From: Opitutaceae bacterium
Lineage (GTDB): Bacteria > Verrucomicrobiota > Verrucomicrobiia > Opitutales > Opitutaceae
Assembly: GCA_023269565.1 (NCBI GenBank)
Contig: JAHFTD010000002.1
Span: 1 to 64,000, forward strand
Direction: 5' to 3'
DNA length: 64,000 bases
Position 1 is the stretch's first letter. Every line of letters starts with the position of its first letter. This document shows, in pieces, positions 47,297 through 57,476 of the stretch. The translations under genes and the position numbers were made by a program. Below the pieces are notes generated by a model. The model searched no databases. It had not been told where the DNA came from and worked only from the letters and a program-made list of their open reading frames with translations.

Positions 47297-49663
47297 ATGA
47301 AGGGCCTCCCGTTTCGCTGGAAGATTACGCTATTGATCGTGCTCGTCAGCGGTTTTGGCCTTGGGCTGGCTTTCTTGGGTATCTATATCGCCGACAATCT
47401 CCGCTTTCACACTGAGGTTGAGCGGCGGCTTGAGACCACGCGCCGACTGCTCCTCAACGCCGTTGTCCCTGTCCTTGAAAATGACCCGAATCCGAGCAAC
47501 CTGCAGCTGGAAAAACTGATCGTCGCCGATCCCCAACTTGTGGCCGCCGCCGTCTACGCGCCCGACGGACGGCTAATCGCCCGCTATGTGCGGCCGGACG
47601 TCACCGAGTTCATCCCGCTGCCTCGGACCATTGGGCGGTTGATGGCCGCGGAGCGCACCGTGGTCATCACCTCCATCCGCTCAGGGGGCCACAACCTCGG
47701 CACCCTCTACCTCAAGGCCGAGATCAGCGAGACCGACCGCGAACGCTTCAACAGCCTGTTTCGCGGCGGCGGCATCGTCTTCCTTATCTCCGCCCTGCTG
47801 GCCTTCGCGATTGCCTACGCACTGCAGCGCGGGATTTCCCGGCCCATCACCGAGCTGGCCGACGTTGCCGCCCGGATCACCCGGGAGCGTGACTACTCCG
47901 TGCGTGTCGGCCAGTCCGCCACAGGCGAGATCGGTGCGCTCATCGCCTCCTTCAACACGATGCTGCAGACTATCCAGCAACGCAACTCCGAGCTGGAAAC
48001 CGCCCGGATCGCCGCTGAGGTCGCCCGGGAAAAAATCCATGAGATCAACCAGGAGCTGGCTGAGATCAACCGCACGCTCGAGGCGCGTGTCGCGGAGCGC
48101 ACCCAGCAGCTGGCCCAGGCGGTGCAGGCCGCGGAGCAGGCCAACAAATCCAAGAGCCTCTTCCTCGCGAAAATGAGCCACGAGTTGCGCACTCCGCTCA
48201 ACGCCATCATCGGCTACAGCGAACTGCTGCAGGAGGACGCCACCGACGCGGGCAACACCGCCGTGGTCGAGGACCTGAGCAAGGTGCTGGGGGCGGCCCG
48301 ACATCTGCTCGGCCTGATCAACGACGTCCTGGATCTTTCCAAAATAGAGGCCGGCCGCATGGAATTGTTTATTGAATCCATCGACCTTGGCGCTTTGGTG
48401 AAGGAAGTCGCCGCTACGGCGGCCCCGCTGATCGAGAAGCGGGGCAACTCGCTCGTCCTCGCCTGTCCGGCCGAGATCGGCTCCCTGCGCAGCGACGGCA
48501 CTAAGATCCGCCAGGTGCTCTTCAACCTGCTGAGCAACGCCAGCAAGTTCACGGATCGCGGCAGCATCAGTCTCACCGTCGAACGGGTGGTGCAGCCCCG
48601 GGGCGACATGATAAGCTTCAAGGTGAAGGACAGCGGCATCGGCATGAATGACGAGCAAATGGGAAGGCTCTTCAAGGCCTTTAGCCAGGCCGATCAATCC
48701 ACCAGCAGCAAGTTTGGCGGCACGGGCTTGGGCCTGGCCATCTGCCGCCAATTCGCCCGCATGCTGGGCGGCGACATTTCCGTCGCGAGCACGCCCGGGC
48801 AGGGAGCGACTTTCCAAGCCGTAATTTCCGCCGAGGCCAAGGAAACCAAGACCAAACCCGCCGGTCCCGGCACCGGCCTGACCCAGGCGCCCTTCGCCAT
48901 TAAGGTCCGGCCCAAGATTCTCCTGATCGTCGACGATCTGGAGGTGCGGCAGCTCATGGCCCAGCTGCTTATCGCGAGTGAATATGAGGTGATCGAGGCC
49001 ACGGGCGGTCAGGATGGACTCGAACTGGCCCGCAGCCAGACGCCCGCACTAATTCTGCTCGATGTGATGATGAAACAGATAGACGGCTGGTCCGTGCTGA
49101 CCGATCTGCAAACAGAAGCCGCGCTGCACGATATCCCCGTAATAGTCCTCAGCGCGCAGTCCGACGCCAACCTGGCTTTCTCGTTCGGCGCCTCGGGGTT
49201 CATGTCCAAACCCGTCGAGATGGCCAGCCTCAACGCCGAGATTGCCCAGCTCTTGCAGCCCAACGATCCGCGCACCATCCTGCTCGCCGACAGTGACCAG
49301 GTCTCGCGCGAGCTTCTCATCCGTATGCTGCAGCGGGCCGGCTGGCCGGTGCGGCAGGCTGGCAGCGGTCACTTGGCGCTCAAATTCCTCAAGCAATCCC
49401 CGCCCGCCGCCATTATCCTCGATTTACTCCTCCCCGGTTTGGATGGCTTTGCGCTCATTGAGTGGCTCCAAGCCCACGCCGCTTGGAATAACATCCCCGT
49501 CATTGTCATCACCTCGCTCGACATCACCCAGGAAATGCAAAAACGGCTCGGTGTTCGCGTCTCTTCCGTGATACAGAAGGGGCAGGTCAACAAGGAGGAG
49601 CTGCTCCGCCTGCTCCGGCCCGCCGTCGAGCAACACGCTCCTGCCCCGCCCGCCCCGTCCTGA
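47297..49663 (+). CDS. Hybrid sensor histidine kinase with two receiver domains
   Basis: The 788-residue protein has a transmembrane helix at about 14-33, a periplasmic sensor of ~120 residues in the CHASE8 style, a second helix near 155-172, a HAMP domain, a coiled coil, HisKA with the H-box [20 protein letters not shown] near residue 295, and an ATPase domain ([32 protein letters not shown]). Two receivers follow: REC1 ([24 protein letters not shown], about 540-655) and REC2 ([28 protein letters not shown], about 658-775). It would autophosphorylate and pass phosphate to REC1/REC2 and the next genes. Confidence 0.93.
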   Translation: MKGLPFRWKITLLIVLVSGFGLGLAFLGIYIADNLRFHTEVERRLETTRRLLLNAVVPVLENDPNPSNLQLEKLIVADPQLVAAAVYAPDGRLIARYVRPDVTEFIPLPRTIGRLMAAERTVVITSIRSGGHNLGTLYLKAEISETDRERFNSLFRGGGIVFLISALLAFAIAYALQRGISRPITELADVAARITRERDYSVRVGQSATGEIGALIASFNTMLQTIQQRNSELETARIAAEVAREKIHEINQELAEINRTLEARVAERTQQLAQAVQAAEQANKSKSLFLAKMSHELRTPLNAIIGYSELLQEDATDAGNTAVVEDLSKVLGAARHLLGLINDVLDLSKIEAGRMELFIESIDLGALVKEVAATAAPLIEKRGNSLVLACPAEIGSLRSDGTKIRQVLFNLLSNASKFTDRGSISLTVERVVQPRGDMISFKVKDSGIGMNDEQMGRLFKAFSQADQSTSSKFGGTGLGLAICRQFARMLGGDISVASTPGQGATFQAVISAEAKETKTKPAGPGTGLTQAPFAIKVRPKILLIVDDLEVRQLMAQLLIASEYEVIEATGGQDGLELARSQTPALILLDVMMKQIDGWSVLTDLQTEAALHDIPVIVLSAQSDANLAFSFGASGFMSKPVEMASLNAEIAQLLQPNDPRTILLADSDQVSRELLIRMLQRAGWPVRQAGSGHLALKFLKQSPPAAIILDLLLPGLDGFALIEWLQAHAAWNNIPVIVITSLDITQEMQKRLGVRVSSVIQKGQVNKEELLRLLRPAVEQHAPAPPAPS

Positions 49664-49689
49664 GTCCACCCTCTCACCCCCGGACCGCC

Positions 49690-50070
49690 ATGGCCAAAAT
49701 CCTCCTCGTCGAAGACAATGAAATGAACCGCGACATGCTCTCCCGCCGCCTGGCGAAGCGCGGTTATATCGTCCTGACGGCGGTCGACGGCGGCGCCGGC
49801 GTTGCCATGGCCAAGACAGATTCCCCCGACCTGATTCTCATGGACATGAGTTTGCCTGTAATCGACGGCTGGGAAGCAGCGCGCCAGCTCAAGGCCGATC
49901 TGGCCACCGCCCGCATCCCCATCATCGCCCTCACCGCTCACGCCATGGCCAGCGATCGCGAGCAGGCGCTGGCCGCCGGCTGCGACGAGTTCGACACCAA
50001 GCCGGTGGATTTGCCGCGCTTGCTTGGGAAAATCGAGGCGTTCCTCAACCCCGGCGCACCCCCCGCATGA
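49690..50070 (+). CDS. Single-domain response regulator (DivK/CheY type)
   Basis: The 126-residue protein is a lone receiver domain. It shows ILLVEDNEMNRDMLSRRL, the phosphoacceptor in LILMDMSLPVIDGWEAARQL, and IPIIALTAHAM with the conserved threonine, plus the lysine in DTKPVDLPRLL. It lacks an output domain, as in DivK. It lies 26 nt after the hybrid kinase and overlaps the cyclase gene by 4 nt (ATGA). Confidence 0.93.
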   Translation: MAKILLVEDNEMNRDMLSRRLAKRGYIVLTAVDGGAGVAMAKTDSPDLILMDMSLPVIDGWEAARQLKADLATARIPIIALTAHAMASDREQALAAGCDEFDTKPVDLPRLLGKIEAFLNPGAPPA

Positions 50071-51719
50071 ACCCGTTCCCCGGCACAGAATCCGCGCCCG
50101 CCGGCGGCGACCGGCCCGCGGGCGGCTCCGCCTCGCCGCAATCGCTGCTGCCCACTCTCCGCAAACTCCGACCCGGCGACCGGGAGTCCCTGGCCAATTT
50201 CCGCCATGCCCTCCGCACGCCGCTTAATCAGATCATCGGCTACTGCGAGATGCTGATGGAAACGACGGAGGAGCTGAACGCCACCGAGCTGCTGCCCGAG
50301 CTCAAGCGCATCCATACCTCCGGTGGGCAGCTTCTCTCCCTGATCACCGACTCCCTGGCGCCGTGGAAAGTCGAGAGCATGGCCATTGACTTCTCCATTC
50401 TCCGGCGCGACATCCGGCCGCCCCTCAGCGGCGTCATCGACAACACGGAAATCTGCCTGCAAGCCGCCGCAACTGCCGGGCAGCCGACCCTCCTCTCCGA
50501 TCTGCGGAAAATCCGGCAGGCCGCGCAGAATCTCTCCGAGCTTTTCGAGAGCGAGGATTTTCCCGCCAAGATGAACTTCGCCCGGACCGAGGCCGCCGGC
50601 ACGCCGCCACTGCCCGTCGATCTGCTCAGCCCGGGCGGCTCGATTGCTCCGACCCCGATGGCCGAGGGCCTGACGGGTGCACGACTCCTCGTGGTCGAGG
50701 ACGACCCGATGAACCGCGACATGCTCTGCCGCCGGCTGCAACGCCTGGGGCATGTCATCACCGAGGCGGAGAATGGCCGCGTCGCACTCAAGCGGCTTCG
50801 GGAGCAACCGTTCGATCTGGTCTTGCTCGATCTGCTGATGCCGGAAATGGACGGCATCCAGACCTTGGAGGCGATGAAGTCCGACGCCCGGACACGCCAC
50901 TTGCCGGTCATCATGCTCACCGCGATGGACGACGTGGAGAGCACGGTCCGTTGCCTTGATGCCGGCGCGGATGACTTTGTTCCCAAGCCGTTCAATCCCG
51001 TCATCCTGCGGGCGCGCATCTCCGCTTCGCTTGAAAAAAAGCGCCTCCGCGACAAGGAGCAGGCGTATCTCGCGCAACTCCAGAGCGAGCGGGCGAAATC
51101 CGAGCGTCTTCTGCTCAACGTGCTGCCCAAGGCCATCGCCGACCGGCTCAAGCACGGCGAGCGGACGATCGTCGACAGCATTCCCGACGCCACGGTGATG
51201 TTCGCCGACCTGGTGGGCTTCTCGAAGTTCGCGTCGAACAACACGCCCGATCGCACGGTGCAATTGCTCAACGAAATCTTCTCCTCATTCGACCGTATTG
51301 CCGAGCAGCACGAACTGGAAAAAATCAAGACCATTGGCGACTCCTACATGCTGGTGGGCGGGGTGCCGACGTCCCGGACCGACCACGCCGAGATCTGTGC
51401 CCTCTCCGGTCTCGAGATGCTGGGCGCGATCGCGGCCTTCAACAAACGCAACCAGCTCGACTGGAAAATCCGCATCGGCATTAACACTGGGCCCGTCGTC
51501 GCCGGCATCATCGGCACGCAGAAATTTTCCTACGATCTTTGGGGCGACACTGTGAACATCGCCAGCCGCTTGGAAGCGAACGGTCAGCCGGGCCGGATCC
51601 AGGTCTCGGAGGCGACCATGCGATTGCTGGAGGGCAAATTCCTGTTGGAATCCGTCGGCCTGATCAACCTCAAGAATGTCGGTCCCGTGCACGCCTACCT
51701 TGTGCTGGGCCTGAAATAG
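50067..51719 (+). CDS. Receiver-regulated adenylate cyclase with a kinase-like phosphotransfer helix
   Basis: The 550-residue protein has three parts. At about 45-110 there is a helix with FRHALRTPLNQIIGYCEMLME, the H-box of a histidine kinase; no ATPase domain follows. At about 204-325 there is a receiver (LLVVEDDPMNRDML, LVLLDLLMPEMDG). A coiled linker leads to a class III cyclase domain at ~375-550 with metal aspartates in VMFADLVGFS and KTIGDSYM, the substrate lysine in LEKIKTIGD, and YDLWGDTVNIASRLE. The lysine/aspartate pair predicts adenylate, not guanylate, cyclase. It would make cAMP in response to phosphorylation. Confidence 0.9.
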   Translation: MNPFPGTESAPAGGDRPAGGSASPQSLLPTLRKLRPGDRESLANFRHALRTPLNQIIGYCEMLMETTEELNATELLPELKRIHTSGGQLLSLITDSLAPWKVESMAIDFSILRRDIRPPLSGVIDNTEICLQAAATAGQPTLLSDLRKIRQAAQNLSELFESEDFPAKMNFARTEAAGTPPLPVDLLSPGGSIAPTPMAEGLTGARLLVVEDDPMNRDMLCRRLQRLGHVITEAENGRVALKRLREQPFDLVLLDLLMPEMDGIQTLEAMKSDARTRHLPVIMLTAMDDVESTVRCLDAGADDFVPKPFNPVILRARISASLEKKRLRDKEQAYLAQLQSERAKSERLLLNVLPKAIADRLKHGERTIVDSIPDATVMFADLVGFSKFASNNTPDRTVQLLNEIFSSFDRIAEQHELEKIKTIGDSYMLVGGVPTSRTDHAEICALSGLEMLGAIAAFNKRNQLDWKIRIGINTGPVVAGIIGTQKFSYDLWGDTVNIASRLEANGQPGRIQVSEATMRLLEGKFLLESVGLINLKNVGPVHAYLVLGLK

Positions 51720-51730
51720 CCCCCGCGGTG

Positions 51731-54010
51731 CTACTTCCGCCGGGGGGAACGGACTTTCTTGGCGGGTGGTAGTTTGGCGACTGATTCCTTCCTCGGCGGC
51801 GGCTCCGTCCACTTGAAGATCAACGTGGACAGGCCCGGCAGAGTCAGCACCAGCGAATGGTTGTAGCCGTCGGCGCGCGCCTCCTCACTCGCTCGTCCGC
51901 CTTGGTTGCCCTCGCCTCCGCCGCCGTAATAGGTCGAATCGGTGTTGAGCACTTCCCGCCAGAAACCGGCCAGCGGCACGCCGACCCCGTAATCATGCCG
52001 CATCACCGGCGTGAAATTGCAGATGATAAGGTAACACGTCTGCATCGCCTCGTCCAAGCGCAGAAAGCTGAGCACGCTCTGCGCGGCATCGTTGCAATTG
52101 ACCCAGCGGAACGACGCCGGGTTGAAGTCGTTCGCACTGATGGTCGGCTCGCCGGCGTAGAGCCGGTTGAGGTCGCGCACGAGCAGGCGCAGCCCCTCGT
52201 GCTCGGGTTGCCGGCAGAGATGCCAGTCAAGGCTCGCCTCATGGTTCCACTCGCTGCGCTGGCCGAACTCCTGGCCCATGAAGAGCAGCTTCTTGCCGGG
52301 ATACGCCCAGACGTAGCCGTAGAGCGCGCGCAGGCTGGCCGCCTTGCCGGCGATGCTGCCCGCGCCCATCTTGCCGAGCAGTGAGGCCTTCAGGTGCACG
52401 ACCTCATCGTGGGAATAGACCGTGATGAAATTCTCCGAATACTGGTAGAGCATCCCGAACGTCAGCTTGGAATGCTCCCATTGGCGGGCGATGGGATCTT
52501 TCTGAAAATACTTCAGCGTATCGTGCATCAGCCCCATGTTCCATTTGTAGTCGAAGCCCAGTCCGCCCCCGCTTGCGGGGTGGCAGACCCCGGGGAACGA
52601 AGTCGATTCCTCGGCGACCATCACGGCGCCGGGATAATAGTGGTGCACCAGCCCATTGATCTGCCGCAGAAATGCAATGGCCTCGAGGTTCTCGCGCCCG
52701 CCGAATTTGTTGGGCACCCACTCGCCTTCCTTGCGCGAGTAATCGAGGTAGAGCATTGAAGCCACCGCGTCGACCCGCAGGCCGTCGATGTGGTAGCGGT
52801 CGAACCACGCCAGCGCGCTCGCCACGAGGAAACAGCGCACCTCGTGGCGGCCGTAGTTGAAGATTAGCGTGCCCCAGTCCATGTGCGCGCCGAGCCGGGG
52901 GTCGGCGTGCTCGTAGAGATGCGTGCCGTCGAACCCGGCCAGCGCGAAACTGTCCCGCGGGAAATGCGCCGGCACCCAGTCGAGGATGACACCGAGGCCG
53001 CGCTGATGCAGCTGGTCGACAAAATACTGGAAGTCCTCCGGTGAACCGTAGCGGTGCGTCGGGGCAAAGTAGCCCGTGACCTGATAGCCCCACGAGCCGG
53101 TGAAGGGATGCTCGCTCACCGGCATGAGCTCGATGTGCGTGAAGCCCATTTCCACCGCATAGTCCGCCAGGGCCGGGGCAAGCTCGCGGTAGTTGAGCGG
53201 CTGGTTGGCGTCCTCCTCCCGGCGACGCCAAGAGCCGAGATGCACCTCGTAGATGGACATCGGCCGGTCGAGCCGGTCCGCCTGTTCCCGCCGCCGGGCG
53301 AGCCACGCAGCGTCGTTCCATTGGTAACGGCCTGCATCAAAGACAATGGCGGCGTTGGTCGGCGGCGCTTCGAAGTAGCTGCCATAGGGGTCGGTTTTCA
53401 TCCGCATAACGCCCTGCCGGTCCCAGAGGGTGAACTTGTAGACCTCCCCCTCGTGCAACCCGGGCACGAACAGCTCCCACACGCCGGACGCGCCGAGCGG
53501 TCGCATCGGATGGTAGCGCGGGTCCCAGCCGTTGAAATTGCCGACGAGTGATACCCGTGTGGCGTTCGGCGCCCAGACGGCGAAGGAGACACCGGGCACC
53601 TGGCCGAGCTGGCGCGGCTGCGCCCCGAGCTTTTCGTAGATGCGGTGCTCGTTGCCTTGGTTAAAAAGGTAGAGGTCCTGTTCGCTCAGCGTCGGCAGAA
53701 ACGAGTAGGCGTTGTGCACTTGATGGATGTCGCCCCAGGCAGTCTCGTAGCGCAGCTGATAGGCGAAGACCTCCCGCTCCGGGATGAAGACCTCGAAGAA
53801 TCCCTCCGGGGCGAGCAATTCCATCGGCCGCGCCGGTGTGCCGCCCGCGCCGAGGTCGACTACGGCGCAACTTTTCGCCGCGCGCACGAACGCCCGCACC
53901 ACGACTCCCCGCCGACCCGCCTGCTCAACCGGGTGCATGCCGAGCCACCCGTGGGGATTGGCCTGCCGGTTGCCGAGGAAGGCGGTCAGCTCATGTTCGG
54001 GGATCAGCAC
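51731..54010 (-). CDS. glgB: 1,4-alpha-glucan branching enzyme
   Basis: GlgB forms alpha-1,6 branches in glycogen. The 759-residue protein starts at GTG 54010. It has an N-terminal N1 region, a CBM48 module (VSFAVWAPNATRVSLVGNFNGWD), and a GH13 core with the nucleophile in GLRVDAVASMLY (about residue 412), the acid in VMVAEESTSFPG (about 467) and TVYSHDEVVHLK. The C-terminal domain is complete. It converges with the cyclase gene and is divergent from the lptD-like gene. Confidence 0.95.
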   Translation of the reverse strand: MLIPEHELTAFLGNRQANPHGWLGMHPVEQAGRRGVVVRAFVRAAKSCAVVDLGAGGTPARPMELLAPEGFFEVFIPEREVFAYQLRYETAWGDIHQVHNAYSFLPTLSEQDLYLFNQGNEHRIYEKLGAQPRQLGQVPGVSFAVWAPNATRVSLVGNFNGWDPRYHPMRPLGASGVWELFVPGLHEGEVYKFTLWDRQGVMRMKTDPYGSYFEAPPTNAAIVFDAGRYQWNDAAWLARRREQADRLDRPMSIYEVHLGSWRRREEDANQPLNYRELAPALADYAVEMGFTHIELMPVSEHPFTGSWGYQVTGYFAPTHRYGSPEDFQYFVDQLHQRGLGVILDWVPAHFPRDSFALAGFDGTHLYEHADPRLGAHMDWGTLIFNYGRHEVRCFLVASALAWFDRYHIDGLRVDAVASMLYLDYSRKEGEWVPNKFGGRENLEAIAFLRQINGLVHHYYPGAVMVAEESTSFPGVCHPASGGGLGFDYKWNMGLMHDTLKYFQKDPIARQWEHSKLTFGMLYQYSENFITVYSHDEVVHLKASLLGKMGAGSIAGKAASLRALYGYVWAYPGKKLLFMGQEFGQRSEWNHEASLDWHLCRQPEHEGLRLLVRDLNRLYAGEPTISANDFNPASFRWVNCNDAAQSVLSFLRLDEAMQTCYLIICNFTPVMRHDYGVGVPLAGFWREVLNTDSTYYGGGGEGNQGGRASEEARADGYNHSLVLTLPGLSTLIFKWTEPPPRKESVAKLPPAKKVRSPRRK

Positions 54011-54130
54011 GTTGCTCCCCTACTTTGGCCGGGCGCCGCCGCGGGTCTAGTATAAACCGGAACCATCGGGCCGCCCGGAGGTATTATTCTCGTTGCGCCT
54101 CGCCTTCGCCCCGACTTCATTTTCAACCAC

Positions 54131-56215
54131 ATGCCCGCTGCCCGCGCCCGCCGCATTCTTGTTGCGCTCTCCCTCGGCCTGCTGGCCGGGTCGGTGGTTG
54201 CGCAGGAGAAACCCGAGGCCTCCGGACAGAAATTCTACTATGACGACCCGACCAAGGAATCCGTCTTCGTCGGTGGCGCGCGGCTGGTCTACGGCGACCT
54301 GCTCCTGACCGCCGACGAAATCCGCTATAACTCGACGACCAGCCTTACCACCGCCAGCGGCCACTTCGTGCTGACTTCGGGCGGACGCCGCTTGGTCGCC
54401 GACGACGGCACCTACAACCTCGCCACCAAGACCCTCCACGTTCGCAATCTCCGTCTCGGCCAGTTTCCCCTCTACCTCACCGGCGAAGCGGCCGACGGTT
54501 CACTCGACGAGCTTGTGTTCACCAACGCCACGGTCTTCTTCCGCGAGCACGCCTCCTACACGCCATCCCTCCACGCCGGCAAACTCACTTATCAGCGAGG
54601 CCGGATCGTCTCCGGCGAGGACGTGCGGATTGGATTGCTGGGCGGTCATTTCATCCATTTGCCCAAGCTGGAACAGCGGCTTGACGTGCCGTTTCTCAAC
54701 CATGTGGTCGCTCGACTCGGCTACCGCGGCAGCCTCGGCGCCTTCGGTGAGGCGGGACTGCAGGTGCCCGTCAGCCGCGACTTCAAGCTCGGCGCCGACG
54801 CCGGGCTCTACTCCAACCGCGGCTTCATGATCGGCCCGTCCGGCACCTACGAGCGCAGCGACAATGACAACGCGGTCAGTGGTTATTTTCGTTCCGGTTA
54901 CATCAATGATTATGGCGACCGCAAGACCGACATTCTCGGCCGCCCCGTGCCGAAGACCCGCGACTATTTCTCCTGGCTGCACCGGCAGCGCATCGGCGCG
55001 CACTTCACGCTTAACGGCGAATTCAACTACTGGAGCGACTCCGAGATCCTGCGCGACTTCCGCCCGCACGAGTTTTTCCCTGTGCAGCAGCCCGACTCGT
55101 TCCTCGAGGCCGCCTACAACGGCGACAACTACGTCCTCAGCGCCTTCGCCCGGTTGCACCCGAACCACTATCAGCTTGTCACCGAGCGGCTGCCGGAAGT
55201 GCGCTTCGATTTGCTGCCCACGCCCGTGCCGGGCGGGGCCTACCAGCGCCTCAACGCTAGCCTGGCCGTGCTTGAGGATAACGGCATCGGCGGGCCATTC
55301 AAGCAGCACAGCACGCGGCTCGACGCTTACTACGGCCTCTCCCGGCCCATCGCACCTGTGGAGTGGTTTACTTTCACGCCAGTCGCCGGCGGCCGTGTCA
55401 CTTATTACGCCGACGCCACTGGGGGCCGCGACCACTATACGCGCACTATCGGCGAAGTCGGCTTCGATGCCGTGCTTCGAACCAGCGGCACGTCTGACTA
55501 CAAGAGCGAACTCTGGGACATCGACGGACTCCGTCATCTCTTCACTCCGAAACTATCATACCGCTTCGCACCCGAGGCAGGCAGCGGTCGTCGCTACATC
55601 CCGCCGCTTGAGTCGCGCGTCTTCTCCTCCTACCTGCCGCCGCTGTCGATTGCCGACAGTCGCAATCTCGACGATTTGCACCGCCTCGACACACTGCGGA
55701 TCGAGTTGGACAACACCCTGCAGACCCGCGATCCGCTTTACGGTTCGCGCGACCTAGGCAGCCTCAATTTCTCTGCCGACTACCGCTTCCCCCGTCTGCC
55801 CGGCGAGCGCCACCTCTCCGATATTCACACCGAGCTCGCGCTCAGGCCCGCGCCGTGGCTGCGCCTCGAGGTCTATCACCGTTTCACCCCGCGAGACTCC
55901 GCGCAGCAGGAACTCAATGCCGGCTTCGAGCTCATCGACCTGGACTGGTGGTCGCTGCGCCTGTCCACTCATTTCCTCCGGCACGATTACGAGGAATACC
56001 TGCTCGATTACCGGCAGCGGCTCAACGAGGTTTACGACGTGTATGGCCGCTGGCGCTACGATGCCCGCCTCAGCCGTTTCAACGAGCAGACCTACGGGCT
56101 CCGGCAGCGCCTCGGCCAGACCTGGGCCATCCGCTACGAACTTGCCTTCACCGAGGGCGCGCGCCGGGAAAGCTCGTTCGGCTTCAACGTCGAGGTCGAG
56201 TTGCTGCGCTTCTGA
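54131..56215 (+). CDS. LPS-assembly outer-membrane protein, LptD-like
   Basis: LptD inserts LPS into the outer leaflet of the outer membrane. The 694-residue protein has a signal peptide (RRILVALSLGLLAGSVVAQ), an OstA/LptA-like jellyroll at about residues 35-130 (RLVYGDLLLTADEIRYNSTTSLTTASGHFVL, a typical LptA/LptD repeat), and a long beta-barrel ending in phenylalanine. No cysteine is visible in the whole translation, so the disulfides that gate the E. coli protein are absent. It leads an operon with rsmB-like, scpA, an 83-aa gene and trxA. Confidence 0.82.
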   Translation: MPAARARRILVALSLGLLAGSVVAQEKPEASGQKFYYDDPTKESVFVGGARLVYGDLLLTADEIRYNSTTSLTTASGHFVLTSGGRRLVADDGTYNLATKTLHVRNLRLGQFPLYLTGEAADGSLDELVFTNATVFFREHASYTPSLHAGKLTYQRGRIVSGEDVRIGLLGGHFIHLPKLEQRLDVPFLNHVVARLGYRGSLGAFGEAGLQVPVSRDFKLGADAGLYSNRGFMIGPSGTYERSDNDNAVSGYFRSGYINDYGDRKTDILGRPVPKTRDYFSWLHRQRIGAHFTLNGEFNYWSDSEILRDFRPHEFFPVQQPDSFLEAAYNGDNYVLSAFARLHPNHYQLVTERLPEVRFDLLPTPVPGGAYQRLNASLAVLEDNGIGGPFKQHSTRLDAYYGLSRPIAPVEWFTFTPVAGGRVTYYADATGGRDHYTRTIGEVGFDAVLRTSGTSDYKSELWDIDGLRHLFTPKLSYRFAPEAGSGRRYIPPLESRVFSSYLPPLSIADSRNLDDLHRLDTLRIELDNTLQTRDPLYGSRDLGSLNFSADYRFPRLPGERHLSDIHTELALRPAPWLRLEVYHRFTPRDSAQQELNAGFELIDLDWWSLRLSTHFLRHDYEEYLLDYRQRLNEVYDVYGRWRYDARLSRFNEQTYGLRQRLGQTWAIRYELAFTEGARRESSFGFNVEVELLRF

Positions 56216-56229
56216 CCGCGCCCCGCGCC

Positions 56230-57456
56230 ATGGGCATCGCCGCCAACCAGCAGCGGAGATTTCTCGACTACCTCGCGCTACTGCGCCCGCACCTCACCCG
56301 CGACTCCGCCCTGCCCCGCCGCATCAAGGAACTCCTCGGCCGCGACCGAGCCATCGGCGCGCGCGACCGCCGACTTTACCGGGAGCTCATTTACACCACG
56401 CTCCGCTACCTGCCTTGGATCGAACCCTGGCTCGACCCCGCACTCGACACCGCCGCGCGCATCGCCGCTTGGCTGGCACCGGAAATGCGCGACACGGCAA
56501 ACTACCGGCGCGAGCTGACCGTTGGCTGGCCCGCGGTGCCCGAGTCGCTCGCTGCCAAGGCATTCGATCTCACCAGTCTGACCGGCCGCACCTGCGATCC
56601 GCAGGATCTGCTTCCCGGCTGGTTCCGCGAGGAATGTCCCTTGGCCTTCGAGGAACCGCACCTTTCGTCGCTGCTCAGCCGCGCGCCAATCTGGGTGCGC
56701 CTGCAATGTCAGGACCGCGAGCGCGTCCTCCGTGAATTTCTCGATTGCGGCTGGGTGCTGGGCATTCCGTCCGCCCCTGCCGACGCCGTCTGCCTGCCGC
56801 CCGACGCCGATGTCGCCAAGACCGACGTCTACCGACGCGGATTCGTAGAAATCCAGGACCTCGGTTCGCAGTTCGTTCTGGCCCACGCGTCCGTGGTTCC
56901 CGGCCAGCACTGGCTCGACGCTTGCGCCGGCGCCGGTGGCAAGACACTCCAGTTGGCACGTTTGGTCAGTCCCGGCGGCCAGGTCGATGCCGCCGACATC
57001 CGCCTCGAGGCACTGGCCGAACTGACTGAACGCGCCCGGCGCGGCCGCGCCGAGAACATCCGCATCATGAGCGAGCCGCTGGCCGGCGCGGAATACGACG
57101 GCGTGCTCGTCGACGCCCCCTGCTCCGGCACGGGCACTTGGCGCCGCCAGCCGCACTTGAAATGGCTGACCCGTTCCGAGCACCTCAACCGGTTCGCCGC
57201 CGTGCAGCTCCAGCTTCTCCGCGCCAACGCCCCGCGCGTGCGCCCCGGCGGTGTGCTTGTCTACGCCACCTGCTCGCTCGCCCGGCGCGAAAATCTCTTC
57301 GTGGCCGCCGAATTCGCCTTCTCTCATCCCGACTTCACCCCGGAGCCGCCCAGCAGGGATTACGGCGGCGCGTGGGACAACTATGGCACCACCCTCCTGC
57401 CGGGGACGCACAACACCGACGGCTTCTACGTGGCGGTCTTCCGCCGCCGTCACTGA
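56230..57456 (+). CDS. RsmB/NOL1-family RNA m5C methyltransferase
   Basis: The ATG at 56230 (408 aa) follows the lptD-like stop by 14 nt; the track ORF overlaps lptD in another frame. The S-adenosylmethionine motif WLDACAGAGGKTLQLA and the two catalytic cysteines (VDAPCSGTGTWRRQPHLKW, YATCSLARRENLF) identify the NOL1/NOP2/Sun family. The N-terminal ~150 residues resemble the NusB-like domain of RsmB, supporting 16S rRNA C967 as the target, but that is inference. Confidence 0.88.
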   Translation: MGIAANQQRRFLDYLALLRPHLTRDSALPRRIKELLGRDRAIGARDRRLYRELIYTTLRYLPWIEPWLDPALDTAARIAAWLAPEMRDTANYRRELTVGWPAVPESLAAKAFDLTSLTGRTCDPQDLLPGWFREECPLAFEEPHLSSLLSRAPIWVRLQCQDRERVLREFLDCGWVLGIPSAPADAVCLPPDADVAKTDVYRRGFVEIQDLGSQFVLAHASVVPGQHWLDACAGAGGKTLQLARLVSPGGQVDAADIRLEALAELTERARRGRAENIRIMSEPLAGAEYDGVLVDAPCSGTGTWRRQPHLKWLTRSEHLNRFAAVQLQLLRANAPRVRPGGVLVYATCSLARRENLFVAAEFAFSHPDFTPEPPSRDYGGAWDNYGTTLLPGTHNTDGFYVAVFRRRH

Positions 57457-57476
57457 TTTTTCCGATTGCTAGCCGC

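Noticed and set aside
49938-51263. 441-aa ORF opposite the receiver and cyclase genes
   Set aside because: It lies over two conserved domains and shows no motif of its own.
51719-51747. GC-rich hairpin between the cyclase and glgB as a terminator
   Set aside because: The stem is imperfect and no T run follows on either strand.
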